A stretch of 64,000 nucleotides of DNA from Clarkia xantiana subsp. parviflora (Eukaryota; Streptophyta; Magnoliopsida; Myrtales; Onagraceae). The position numbers and the translations under genes were made by a program. Positions 26,014-36,800 of the stretch are shown piece after piece. Below the pieces are notes generated by a model that did no database searches, was not told where the DNA came from, and saw only the letters and a list, made by a program, of their open reading frames with translations. How positions within the stretch are numbered: position 1 is the first letter of the stretch; every line of letters begins with the position of its first letter. The stretch is taken from positions 8,904,634-8,968,633 of the forward strand of contig JAPTYO010000010.1 in the NCBI GenBank assembly GCA_036873135.1, written 5' to 3'.

Positions 26014-28434
26014 TTACCAAGTGGATATATCTAACAAACCAAGCTCCATCGCCTTTCTCATGCCGTCCACGTTTTTTCTCAACGTCTCCACCTTGATCTC
26101 GTTCTTCCCTCTCTTTGATTCCAGCAGCTTTTGTTTCCGACTGAGCTCCATAAGCTCTTCATCGATCCGTTCATTCGCCTGACTCAGCTCTTTGATCCGC
26201 TCCTCCAAATTATTGGCCTCCTCCCTAAACCTCTCAAGTTGCTCTTTCCTTGACAGCTTCTTCTTTAGATGGAGTTCAACGGGTTTGATATCAAACCCGT
26301 AACATACCAAGTCATTCAGAGCTTCCAGACATTCATGGAAACTGCTTTCCGGGTCCGAGAAATGCAACCTTGAAGCTTTCTCCACGATAGTTGAGAATGT
26401 CACCATGTGGGCGATTGCTAGTCCTTCGCGGTGAGCTTCTTTGACATCGTGTAGAGAGGAAAAATGAGGCTTTTGCGGAAATTTCTTAAAAGCTTCCATA
26501 GAATCAACAGAAAGCCAAACCGGTGAGGTCTTTGCAAAGGGCAACGAGCGATTCTCTTCTACATTAGTTGTACATTGCTTCACTACTTCAGGTTCTTGAT
26601 TCATTTTCTTGCTGCTTTGGTTGATCTTCTCTCCAACAGGAGAAAATGCAGCTAGATTAGAAAAAAGAAATCAAAATCAGATGGTTGATTAATCGCATTA
26701 GTGCATTTAGTAACTCTGTCCTTTTATTTGTTGTTATAACTCGGATAGGAAATCCATAAGCGTGCATACGTGTCATCCAGTCAGGACCACAAATGCATTT
26801 TCCTCCAAAGTTAACAGAGAAATGAACGAAGCTAGAAAATTGTACTTCCATATTAGTCCGGCTAGTGAAAATCTCAAAAAGAGTTCAACTAGAAATTTAG
26901 TAGTTACCCTTTTTGAAAGATTTTGTGTTCTGATCTGTGAATTCTTTCGGACGCCTTCCCCTCTTCTTTCTGGAAGTGAATGGTGTTTCCTCTTTCAACA
27001 GGCTCTTTTCCCTGTGATTCTCTGAAACTTGTTTATGCTAATGACACATCAAGAAGAGAGGAGATAGAAAAATGCTCATCAGATGTTTATCCTATTTAAG
27101 GAAGAAAAAAGTATGCACATTAAAATTTTATTCTATTTTTGGCAACATTTACTGTCTACTATAATCAAAGATCGTACCAATCGGAATGAAGATACAAATC
27201 TTATGATTCAGGCTCAGTAATCATCCATAGAACAAAACATAATACTAGAGCTCTACTGACATATATGACAATCAAATACGAAGTAATGCACTAACAAGTT
27301 ATGACATTTTTACTCATTTGGATCGGAATCTGCAGAAAGTGTACAATGGTTAAGGGAGTTCATAAAAGTCGAGATTTGCATTTGGTAAACTTGTCAAGAG
27401 GATTCGCGGTCCCCAACTAGAAAAACAGCCCTAAAGGCACCACCTTTTGATAGAAACACTACTCGAAAATTATAGAAAATGATAAAAACATGTTCAATTT
27501 CAATCCATACTTATGGGTTACGGCACATACCAGAATTCATTGCAATAATGGACACAGCCATACATAATCATGAATTTTGAAGTAACACTAAGGTTCTTAA
27601 AGGAGTGCAAAAACGTAAAGGATCAACATATGACCATGAAACAAATCGACAAACCTGAAAAATTGCAGAAATGACAAAGAAAGCAAAAGCACCAAGCAAA
27701 ACCACAGCCATATAAATGTTGATATCTTTCAGGTCTTGCATGCAACACTACTACTAAAGTTTTCAGCTTTCAATGCTAAAAACAGCCAAAATTTCCAAAC
27801 CAGGGTTTGGAAGAATCAACATCTCTGAGAAGGAGGAGTTGAAAGAGTACCAGAGAGTCCTTGGATGAGGATCGGACCCACATTCCTCCAATCCAGTCCC
27901 AATGAACCCTCAAATCAGCCCTTTCAAGCTCCACCGCATCAGGAGGGTCCTCGAATGTCACCAAGTACCTAATCATTGCAGAAAGAAGCCAAATTCATCA
28001 AATGCGCCACACATTCTTAACTTAGATATGAAATTAAGACACTGAATTTCAAACCTTCCATTCTCCTTCACTTCAGCGACGAACCCAGTCCACCAGCCAT
28101 CGAGGTAGAAGGCATCGACGACGTCGTTTAACTTGAGAGGCTCCTTGGCCGTCTTCTCCTGAGGCGGCGAGGGTCTGATGAAATTGGCGTCGGCATTCTC
28201 GAGCAGAAGCGAGACGCCGTCAACGGAGAGCAACGTCTGGTACTCGACCAAAGCGAGACGGTCCTCCTTGAGGTCCGATTGAGGGTTTCTGGGAGGATCG
28301 ATCACCCTGGCAGTAAACCACGCACCTTTGAAGCCTTCATCGTCAGTAGCCACCTCCACACTGGCGTCTTTCCTCAAGAAGTCGTGGAGGGCGCAGCAAG
28401 TCATTTCGCCTTCTTCACTGTTGGTGTTGGCCAT
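26014..28434 (-). CDS. DUF724 protein with N-terminal Agenet (Tudor-like) domains
   Basis: Four exons on the minus strand: 28434-28055, 27968-27851, 27019-26908, 26651-26014 (TAA); 415 residues, all phases consistent. Exons 1 and 2 encode Agenet domains: an N-terminal EVATDDEGFKGAWFTARVI unit, then LKLNDVVDAFYLDGWWTG, and YLVTFEDPPDAVELERADLR with HWDWIGGMWV. Exon 3 holds a basic RKKRGRRPKE patch. Exon 4 is DUF724, LPFAKTSPVW to LGLLDISTW, with a predicted coiled coil. Known for the family: plant-specific Agenet/DUF724 proteins are nuclear or nucleo-cytoplasmic; Agenet folds belong to the Tudor-like Royal family and some bind histone tails; the DUF724 part can self-associate. Exact role unknown. 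Exon 4 has the same length (638 bp) as in the chimeric neighbour, and much intron sequence is shared, so the two arose by duplication. Confidence 0.9.
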
Positions 28435-28573
28435 GCGCGTCTTCGCAGAATTGACTACAGATCTTCTTCTGCAACCGTTCTCATGAGCAAGAAATAATAA
28501 GTTAAAATTAATAACTAAATAAAGAATTAATTTCCAATTACTGACATGACTCGTGTGGGGAAGTGGAATTATG

Positions 28574-29047
28574 TATTAGCTAATACTTGTATTAGTTGAA
28601 CATCGGCTAAGATATCTTAATATATACTAAGCTAATATGATATTTGGTTGAATTATGTATTATGATACCCTAATACAATGTTTGGATGAACTTTGTATTG
28701 AGATATCTTAATAAAATGACTAAAAGAACTAAATGCCCTTAAATATATATGTACATTTTTTAATTATTATTATAATAATTGAAGTTCGGCCGGGGATCGC
28801 CGAAGTCCGCCAAGGGTTCGCCGGAGTGCGGCCGGGGGTCGCCGGAGTGCGGCCGGGGGTCGCCGGAGTCCGGCCGGGGGTCGCAGGAGTCCGGCCGGTG
28901 GCCGATGTTAGGACTCGAAGTTGGTGTAGTTGTTATATATCAAGTAAGGTTAAGGGTATTTTGGTCATTAGGTACTATGTATTAGCTAATACATGATTTA
29001 TTATAGAAATGAGTATTAGCTAATACTCATGTATTAGCTAATACCAA
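28574..29047. mobile_element. Foldback MITE with GTATTAGCTAATAC ends and GC-rich core
   Basis: The palindromic motif GTATTAGCTAATAC occurs at the left end once and at the right end two or three times in inverted context. Its core holds the 21-bp minisatellite at 28787-28910. I could not find a secure target duplication. Confidence 0.6.
28787..28910 (+). repeat. 21-bp GC-rich minisatellite
   Basis: Five full units plus a partial one, at 28787, 28808, 28829, 28850, 28871 and 28892. The consensus begins CGGCCGGGGG and ends TCGCCGGAGTS. Since 21 is a multiple of three, the array reads through as GRGSPEC-like repeats, but it lies in a MITE and is not a gene. Confidence 0.9.
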
Positions 29048-29759
29048 TACCAAAGCAAAACAAACAAAATATTAGCTTAAACATATATTAGTATATCCTA
29101 TCCTAATACATACAAACAAACATGCAATAATAGTCTAATACTGATATTATTAAGATCCGATTATAAACCAACAGAAAAAAAAAAAAACACAAAAACAAAT
29201 ATGTTAGGATTTTAAAATTTACAAATAGTGTAAATATTAGCACAATAAGGAAACTTGAAACAATAAAGTTTGACACTAGTAATAACAAAGAAAATAACTA
29301 CATCATTTTGAAAATACAGACCCAAATCAAATAATAACAGCTTGATGAGGAGAACTAGATTTGATTAAGCAAAACAGTCAAATCTATAAAGAAAAATCGA
29401 GACTCCTTGGAGGAATATTTAGCTAAATGTAACCCTACCCAACAAGCTAAACTAGGAAGGGTAGCAAGTAGGATAAAATTTCATATAATCTAATTAACAA
29501 ACAATAAAATTACATGAGGTAGATATTTTTCTGAGGTAGACAATGTCAAATACCAAACTACCAATGCATTCCTGAACGAGGAACTTATAAGGATTAACGC
29601 ACGTTAAGGGTGCCGGAGAAAAATCCATTTTCTCTCAAAAGAGAAGTAGTTTACAAATACATGATATGCACGAAGCCGGATCCAGATCTGAAAGGCGGGA
29701 GTTGCTAATATGTGATTAATTATTTGAAAATTAAGCTGGCGATTCTGTAGAACTTTAAC
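29048..29759. other. Intergenic AT-rich interval
   Basis: Unremarkable AT-rich sequence; no recognisable coding frame or bounded repeat. Confidence 0.4.
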
Positions 29760-29767
29760 ATTGACCG

Positions 29768-30849
29768 GTGGGGACGAAGCTAGGAAATATTTTCAGGGGG
29801 GCAAATATTTTTTTAATGGTTGTATAATAAATATATTTTATAATAAAAATATAAATTGTTGTATATAATTTCTTATATTTAAAATTAATCTAATTTATTT
29901 AACACCAAATGCGTATTATTATGTCACGTGACACACCAATCAATTTTGAGCTTTTTAAAATGTAACAAATTATTCCACCTCTATAATATAATCTTAATTT
30001 CTAAATATGTTTTTTTTTTTTACTTTTATTTATTAATATAATATTATTTAATATTAAATATTGTAGTTAAAAGAAGTCGTAACTTTCTTTTACAATACTT
30101 TCATTTACAAAAGTTTTTTCCATGTGAAAGTAGATATGAAGACTTTTAAAATGACATATGATATTATACATTTTAAATAACACGCACTAATGTGACGAAT
30201 CAATCAACTATAAGCTGCGTGCGTTTTTTAGTATATTAATTTAAAAAAAAAAATTAAATAGAAAGCGCGAGTTAATGGGGTTATAATATATATTTTTTTA
30301 TCAAAATAAATCAATTTTCACGACATATGAATTTATAACTAATTAAGTATATTTTCACTGAATTTGATAGAAACTACAAAATTAATTAATTTATTTTTTT
30401 CCATTTTAAATTTTTTCCCGATTTTTTTTTTCCATTTCTAATGTTTATTTTTCTAATTTGAACAAAATGATGTATTATTGGCCAAAAAAAAATGAAGTAT
30501 TTTAAAAAGCAAGAAAGAGAATGTATAAGGCCCCACTTTCATTAAATTTTCGTAGGAATTTTCTTTTGTCTTTCTCTTCTTCTATCTTTCCGAACCTCTC
30601 TTCCTTCTTACTTCACCATCTTCTGTTCTTCCTTGCTGCAAGAGATTCATCTTTTTCTACTTCAAGTTCGACCTCTTCAGATTCTTCAACAGGGGCAAAA
30701 AACCAGTTACACACTTTCTAAATATTTTCAAAGGGGGCAAAGTTAACTAACTATAATTTTTTTCTCAGAATCTAGATACATTTAGTTGAAGTTTCTATGA
30801 AGTCAGAGGGGGAAAGTGCCCCCGCTGGACCTGTAATGGCTCCGTGCTT
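29768..30849. mobile_element. Degenerate hAT-like element, about 1.1 kb
   Basis: Near-identical 8-mers ATTGACCG (29760-29767) and GTTGACCG (30850-30857) flank a segment whose ends contain ACGAAGCTA and, inverted, ACGGAGCCA. Both ends continue into G-runs (CAGGGGGGCAAA and GGGGGAAAGTGCCCCC). This resembles hAT ends of the GGCGGAGCCA type. The interior is AT-rich without a transposase; a 66-codon frame at 30521-30721 has no recognised similarity. Confidence 0.5.
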
Positions 30850-31360
30850 GTTGACCGAAATGGGGTAAATAATATAGAGTAGTGGCACAGACCACAATTA
30901 AAATCCAGACGGAGATTTAGAGAGCGACCCATGCGAAAAGCTATGAATATTCTCAGTTGGCTACGACTATTGAAGGTGAATCATGTCCAGCAACGATGGC
31001 GGCGGCAACAACATGAACATGAAAACAAACATGGTGACCAAAAGAACCAACCTCTTGAATAAATTGTGCAGGAAGTAAAAAGACATATGGCTATTAATTG
31101 TGAATGTAGTTAATATTTTACTTTAGCTGGAGGGCTGCAGCTCCCGACGATAGTAGAGTAGAGTTGCAATTGACGAGGCAACAAGCAACAAAACTTGTAG
31201 TGTTGGCTTCAGACATGTTGACTTTAAGCGGCTGCTGGTTGTAAAGCAAACCCTTGAGAAGTTGCCTCTCAAAAGAGGAGAGAGGCAACATCTGCTTTCG
31301 AAAAAAAAATTTGTTCAATGTTTATCATATTTACTATTCATAAAATTCCAATTTTCCTTG

Positions 31361-32166
31361 TGATTGGATCAAAATGACGTGGCCTAAAGTTACTGGTAAT
31401 GGACTTCGATGTTTCGCCTTTGACTAACTCTTCCAGGTGTCTATCTCGACCTCGATGGGTGCTTAGTTTCCTTTTGAGCGTCTGTCAGGCGAGAACCTGA
31501 AAAGGAGTTGGGGATTTGCCCCTGATCCCACTCTGAAGCTTAAGTCAGTAATGGAATTGTAAAAGTATATCAAAGATTATCTTTAAGTAATGAAAGTGCT
31601 CTTCTATTTATAGGGAGGATGATACCGAATTTATATGGCGGCTGTAGTGTCATGATTGGTGGCCTGGTGGCGGTGGCAGCCTTCTTCTGATTGGTTGAGA
31701 AGGGCGGTGAAATGTCAGTAGGTGACAAGAAGGTAGCTACCTCATCATTTCTTAACGTGGAAGGCTACCTTAATCAGGTGACAAGCAGGTTGTCACCTTA
31801 GCTTTACCTTGAGAGGAAGGTTTCATTGGTAAAGAAGGCGGCAAGCAGGTTGCCAGCTGGTGCCTTTCCTTAGGACGAAGGGTTTCTCTTGGGGCGGCGA
31901 ACATGTTACCAGATGTCCTTAAGGGGAAGGGTTTCCTCAATAACATTTGACTGCCGACTCGACTCTTACCTTATGAGGGAGAGTTCTTGACTGGACTTAT
32001 CACATTTGTTCGAGTGTCGTGGCTGTCGACACCTCCTATCATCAGTGTCGATTATTTATCTTTGTTTTCTTCTTTTGGTCATAATTGGTCGTTGACATAT
32101 CTCTATGAGGTCTCGACTTTTAATATTCTCGATATTTCCAAGGTTACTTAGAATCACATCCTAACA
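31361..32166. mobile_element. Probable solo LTR, about 806 bp
   Basis: TGATTGGATC to ATCCTAACA, bounded by the exact 5-bp duplication CCTTG at 31356-31360 and 32167-32171. A CTATTTATAGGG TATA-like motif lies inside at about 31611-31622. No internal domain is present. A 5-bp repeat can arise by chance; the TG...CA ends and promoter-like motif support the call. Confidence 0.55.
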
Positions 32167-32176
32167 CCTTGATATT

Positions 32177-32530
32177 AGGTTTTTTTTAGAATAAAACACT
32201 CAACTGAGAACGATACCTTAAAGTGTTTATCATGGTATCAGAGCATTTCTCCGAATTAGTTTAAGTTCGTTAATCAGATAAATTGCTAGTTAATTTTTTT
32301 TTTTTTTTTTACACAAAGCTAACTTACCTCTAAGCTAACGTTGTCATGTTTACTCTTTAAATTGGGGTTTACCCATTAGGTTTTGTTGAACAAAACACCC
32401 AACGAGGAACGGTACATCCACTATTCATCGACGTGCCAAACTCTCCCCAAATGACTAGATGAATTTTTTACGACCAGACAAATTGTTAGTTAGATTTTTT
32501 TCCTAACACAGAGCTGGCTTAACTTTAACA
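32177..32530 (+). mobile_element. LTR retrotransposon remnant with Met-tRNA PBS, in two diverged tandem copies
   Basis: TGGTATCAGAGC, complementary to the 3' end of initiator methionine tRNA, follows TTTATCA at about 32233. About 200 bp later a diverged copy begins (TTAGGTTTTGTTGAACAAAACAC against TTAGGTTTTTTTTAGAATAAAACAC) and runs through ACAGAGCTGGC. No coding remnant is seen. Confidence 0.45.
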
Positions 32531-32884
32531 GCTATGCAGTTAGCTTAATATTACATCTGTTTGTTTTTTAATGGTGACTTTCAGTCTTGCACGTGTTGTC
32601 AGAATTCGACGATGAAAGTAGGCAAATTATTATATATGTCCCTCTCCTCGAAGTTTGACTACCTAAATACACATAAAAAAAGTTTAATTAGTACTTTGCA
32701 TAGTTTAATTTCATTCTCCAAGTAAAGTGCATATTGAAATATACTTCATCTCATTAATAATAATGTATATATATACTTCGCTTATTTATAATTATCTCTT
32801 CCAAAAGAGATGGAAAATACGATAATAGTTATTTGCACGATCGAGAAACTTATGCTAACAATTTATCGGCTGAGCAAACTTTAG

Positions 32885-33590
32885 TTAGCAAGTTTGGTTA
32901 GCAAATCGATATAATGCGCATTGTAATGTAATGTGCATTATAATATGATATTACGTCCAAACTTCATTCAACGTAATGTGATATTACTTTAAAAAACGAA
33001 TGTAATGTGAGATTACGTCCAACATTACGGAGTGCAATTATTTTATTATTATTATTATTATTATTAAATAGATAAAATATTTTGTATTATATTTATAGTT
33101 TATTATGGTTAAAATATTATTATTATTTTTAAGCTTTTTATTTTTGTATCTAATTCATAACTCTTTATTATAATAAATAATAAAATGCATGTGATGTTCA
33201 TCTAAAATGAGTAAAGTCTTTTTCGTTGTATCTTTTATGAAACTTATCTTATAAAACTATATATAATGTTTTAATTAATATAATTTTAATAGTTATGCGT
33301 ATTGAGTTTAAATTTTAATTTTTAGAATTTATAAATGACTATAATTTTAATCAAATAATATAAAGTTTAAGAAGTTAGTTGTTGTCAAATATTCTTTTAA
33401 AACTTATCATATTAAGATATAATAAACTTCATACATATTAATATAATAATAATAAATGCACATTACAATGCACATTTATATCACAAACCAAACACTGTAA
33501 TTTAACATTACACTCTACATTACAGCACAACCAAACACTGTAATCTCACGTTACATTACATAGCTCACGTTACTTATAATCTCACAATCC
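32885..33590. mobile_element. Foldback MITE rich in GTAATGT/ACATTAC motifs
   Basis: The left end (TTTGGTTAGCAAATCGATATAA, GCATTGTAATGT) and right end (ACATTACAATGCACATTTAT, AAACCAAAC) are inverted, with subterminal repeats of GTAATGTGATATTACG type. The centre is extremely AT-rich. Boundaries are approximate. Confidence 0.5.
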
Positions 33591-33775
33591 AAACCAGCTC
33601 ATAATGGATAAATATCCAAGCTTATTCTAACTAACCAGCTCAGCCCAGTTCAAACTCCTAACGTAGATGAACAAAGTCAAGTTACGCAATTTCCTTGATT
33701 TTATTATAAAAGTCGTTAAAATTAAAAATTCCAGACGCCGCGCCGCCATTGAAGACTAGTTCTTCTCATCTGCAC

Positions 33776-33815
33776 ATAGTATAGTATAGTATAGTATAGT
33801 ATAGTATAGTATAGT
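33776..33815 (+). repeat. (ATAGT)8 microsatellite just upstream of reductase 2
   Basis: Eight perfect 5-bp units end 28 bp before the ATG, so they probably lie in the 5' UTR or core promoter. Copy number is likely to vary between individuals. Confidence 0.95.
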
Positions 33816-33843
33816 AGTGAAGAAAATAAGAGAGACGGAAATA

Positions 33844-36800
33844 ATGGCAGAGAAGAAGGGAAGAGTGTGCGTAACAGGAGCGGGAGGTTTCATAGCTTCA
33901 TGGGTCATCAAGCTTCTTCTCTCCAACGGCTATACTGTCAATGGAACCGTTAGAGAACCCAGTATATATATATACACATATATATTCTCTTATTATTATT
34001 ATATTTGGCGTCTAAAACTATATATATAAACTCGGCTTGATGTTCGAAAAATATCTTGGATAGGTAACGTCGCGAAGAATGGTCACTTGATGAAACTGGA
34101 GAATGCTTCGTCGGAGAAGATGAAGCTCTTCAAGGCGGATCTGATGGATTATGGCGCCTTGCGCGCCGCCGTAGACGGCTGCATCGGAGTCATCCATATA
34201 GCTTCTCCAGTCGTGCGCTCCACCGTTATGGATCCCGAGGCAAGGACTGAAATTAATTGCAAGTTCCATATAAGCTTTTTTTCCCCCCAAAAGCTCTCTA
34301 TACTCTATAGTCTATAGCATAGTGGCTATATAGTCTATCTATATTCTATATATATAAGCAGCAAATTTTTCTTTAAAAATAAAAGGTTAACTAGTAAATT
34401 ATAGCAAACCCAAAATTTAGCTACCAAATTATCAATTTGTCGTATAATTGGGTTAGTAATCAATTTATTACTCAACTACAAATCACCACATAAGTTTTAA
34501 TTTTTTAAAATTGACTACATAAACTTTAATTTTTTTTTTAGTAAATTGATACATCTGTTGCATTTTTTTATATCTAAAATTGGATATAAAATGAAAATGT
34601 TCTGGCCACGTGAGTTTTTTATGATTATCAAATATAGATTCGCCAATAAATTGAAATGATTGTAATGAAATACGGATTCAGATCTCCTACCTCATTATCC
34701 ATGTTCCAGACCGTGCCTCGTCGTTAAGATTTTAACACGTGTCCTGAGTGTAATTAATTTAGTAGTTTTTTTTCTTCTAAAATCCTAGAGGGATTGTTGA
34801 ACCCTAGAAGGAAATTATTAAATCTAAAGACACGTGTCAAGATCTTAACAGTGAGATACAATCCGAGGTATAAAGAGTGAAGCAAGTGGTCTGAATCTTT
34901 GAAATACCTTCAATTGGATCTTCACTCAATTTTAACGATTTATTTCAATTGAATATCCAACTGACGGTTTAAAGACCTCGTGTGACTTGAACTTGCTTTG
35001 TTTATGTCCAATTTGACAAAAATTATAATCATGTAGCAATTTACCTATAAATTAGAAATTCATGCAGTTTATTTTAATAAATTAAAATTCAGATAACGAC
35101 TTGTAATCGAGTCAAAATTGAGGTAGTGATTTGATTATTTACCTAATATAATATGTTAAAAAATAGAAACACCCGTTAACAAATTACCATAAACCCAAAA
35201 TTCAGCTTAATAATTACTCATATATAATGTGTTTATTTATGAGATTTGAAATAGACTGTCAATACATTATAAATATTAATGACATGATTAGTGTAAATCG
35301 GGTGAGTTAATATATATAATTTTATCCCCATTAATACATATGATACAATTTCCATGCATAATAAAAGGAGGAAGTGCTTGGACCTGCAGTGAAGGGGACT
35401 TTAAACGTGCTAAGGGCGAGTGTTGAAGCCAAAGTGAGGAGAGTTGTATTTGTTTCCTCTCTAGCCGCCGTTCGGATGAACCCCGACATTCGTATCGGCC
35501 AAGTCGTGGACGAGAGGTTTTGGTCCGATGAGGACTACTGCAGAAGAAACGAGGTACCACTGCTCTATGTTAATCCGATGGACTTGACTCCCGTGAAATT
35601 TTACAATGTAACATATACGGACCATTTTAAGTTAAGTACCACGTTAAATAATTAAATCTCTATCCAAACTTTGATCAATTTATAAATTGTTAACTGGACT
35701 TTGATTTTTTAAAATTAGTTACCTAAATTTTCTATTTCAGAGGAAATTGTTACTTATGTTTCAATTCTCGTCATATTGGTCAAAAAATGAGACGCTGGGT
35801 CATTTCATGTGTACCCAATATTGATTCAAATATAAATTGAAAATACTGCAACGAAATTCATTCATTTGGATTTTGGATGATCAATTGAAAGACACAGTTC
35901 AAATTGGGAGGAGAAGTCTAATTAAGTATCCAATTGACGATATTTTGTTACAATACTTTCAATTTATATTTGAACTCATCTTGGCTACACATGCAAATAC
36001 CTCATGTGGCAGAAACATGCTCATTTTCTATCCAATTTGACGGAAATTGAAACAGATGTAGCAAATTGCTCTGAAATTGAAAGTTCAGATAGTCAATTTA
36101 AAAAAAATTAAAGTTTAGGTATCAATTTATAAATTGGTCAAAGTTCAATTGGATATCAACTAAAAGACACAGTTCGAATTGGGGAAGTCTAGTTAAACAT
36201 CCAGTTGAAGGTATTTCGATACAATATTTTCAATTTATGTTTGAATCCATCTTGGGTACACATGCAAATACCTCACACGGTAGAAACATGCTCATTTTCT
36301 GTCCAACTTGACGTAAATTGAAACATAGATAGCAAATTGCTCTGAAATTGAAAATTTAGATAGTCAATTTTAAAAAATTAAAGTTTAGGTAACGATTTAT
36401 AAATTGTTCAAAATGTGGTAACAATTTGGTTATTAACCCATTATTGAGTCAATTAGTTGTGGTTGTTGAAGATTAAGTAATTAATAATGAGGGTTGTCTA
36501 CTCTACTCTAATGGCAGAAATGGTACGGTCTTTCGAAAACTATAGCAGAGAGGGAAGCATTTGATTTTGCGGTAAAGAATGGAGTGGATTTGGTATCGGT
36601 GTGCCCTTCTCTAACCTTCGGCCCGCTTCTTCAGTCTTGCGTGAATGCTAGTACCTTGATTCTTCTGCAGCTAATGCAAGGTACGAAACTAATTAAGTAC
36701 GTGTGAGAGCATGATTATTTTAGGCATCCATAAATATTTATAGCCTGCACTTTACCCATTTACGGGTTAGCCCAGTGAGAGCGGGTATTATTCTAGACAT

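Noticed and set aside
28779..28985. Apparent GRGSPEC repeat protein
   Set aside because: It is a 21-bp minisatellite in the loop of a MITE; there is no start context, conserved domain or splice structure.
30521..30721. 66-codon frame with a hydrophobic start
   Set aside because: Lies within a degenerate transposon, has no homology I recognise, and Phe/Ser richness reflects a TTC/TCT tract.
34441..35152. 9-bp target duplication for the intron 2 foldback element
   Set aside because: Flanking 9-mers match at too few positions in AT-rich DNA to be called.
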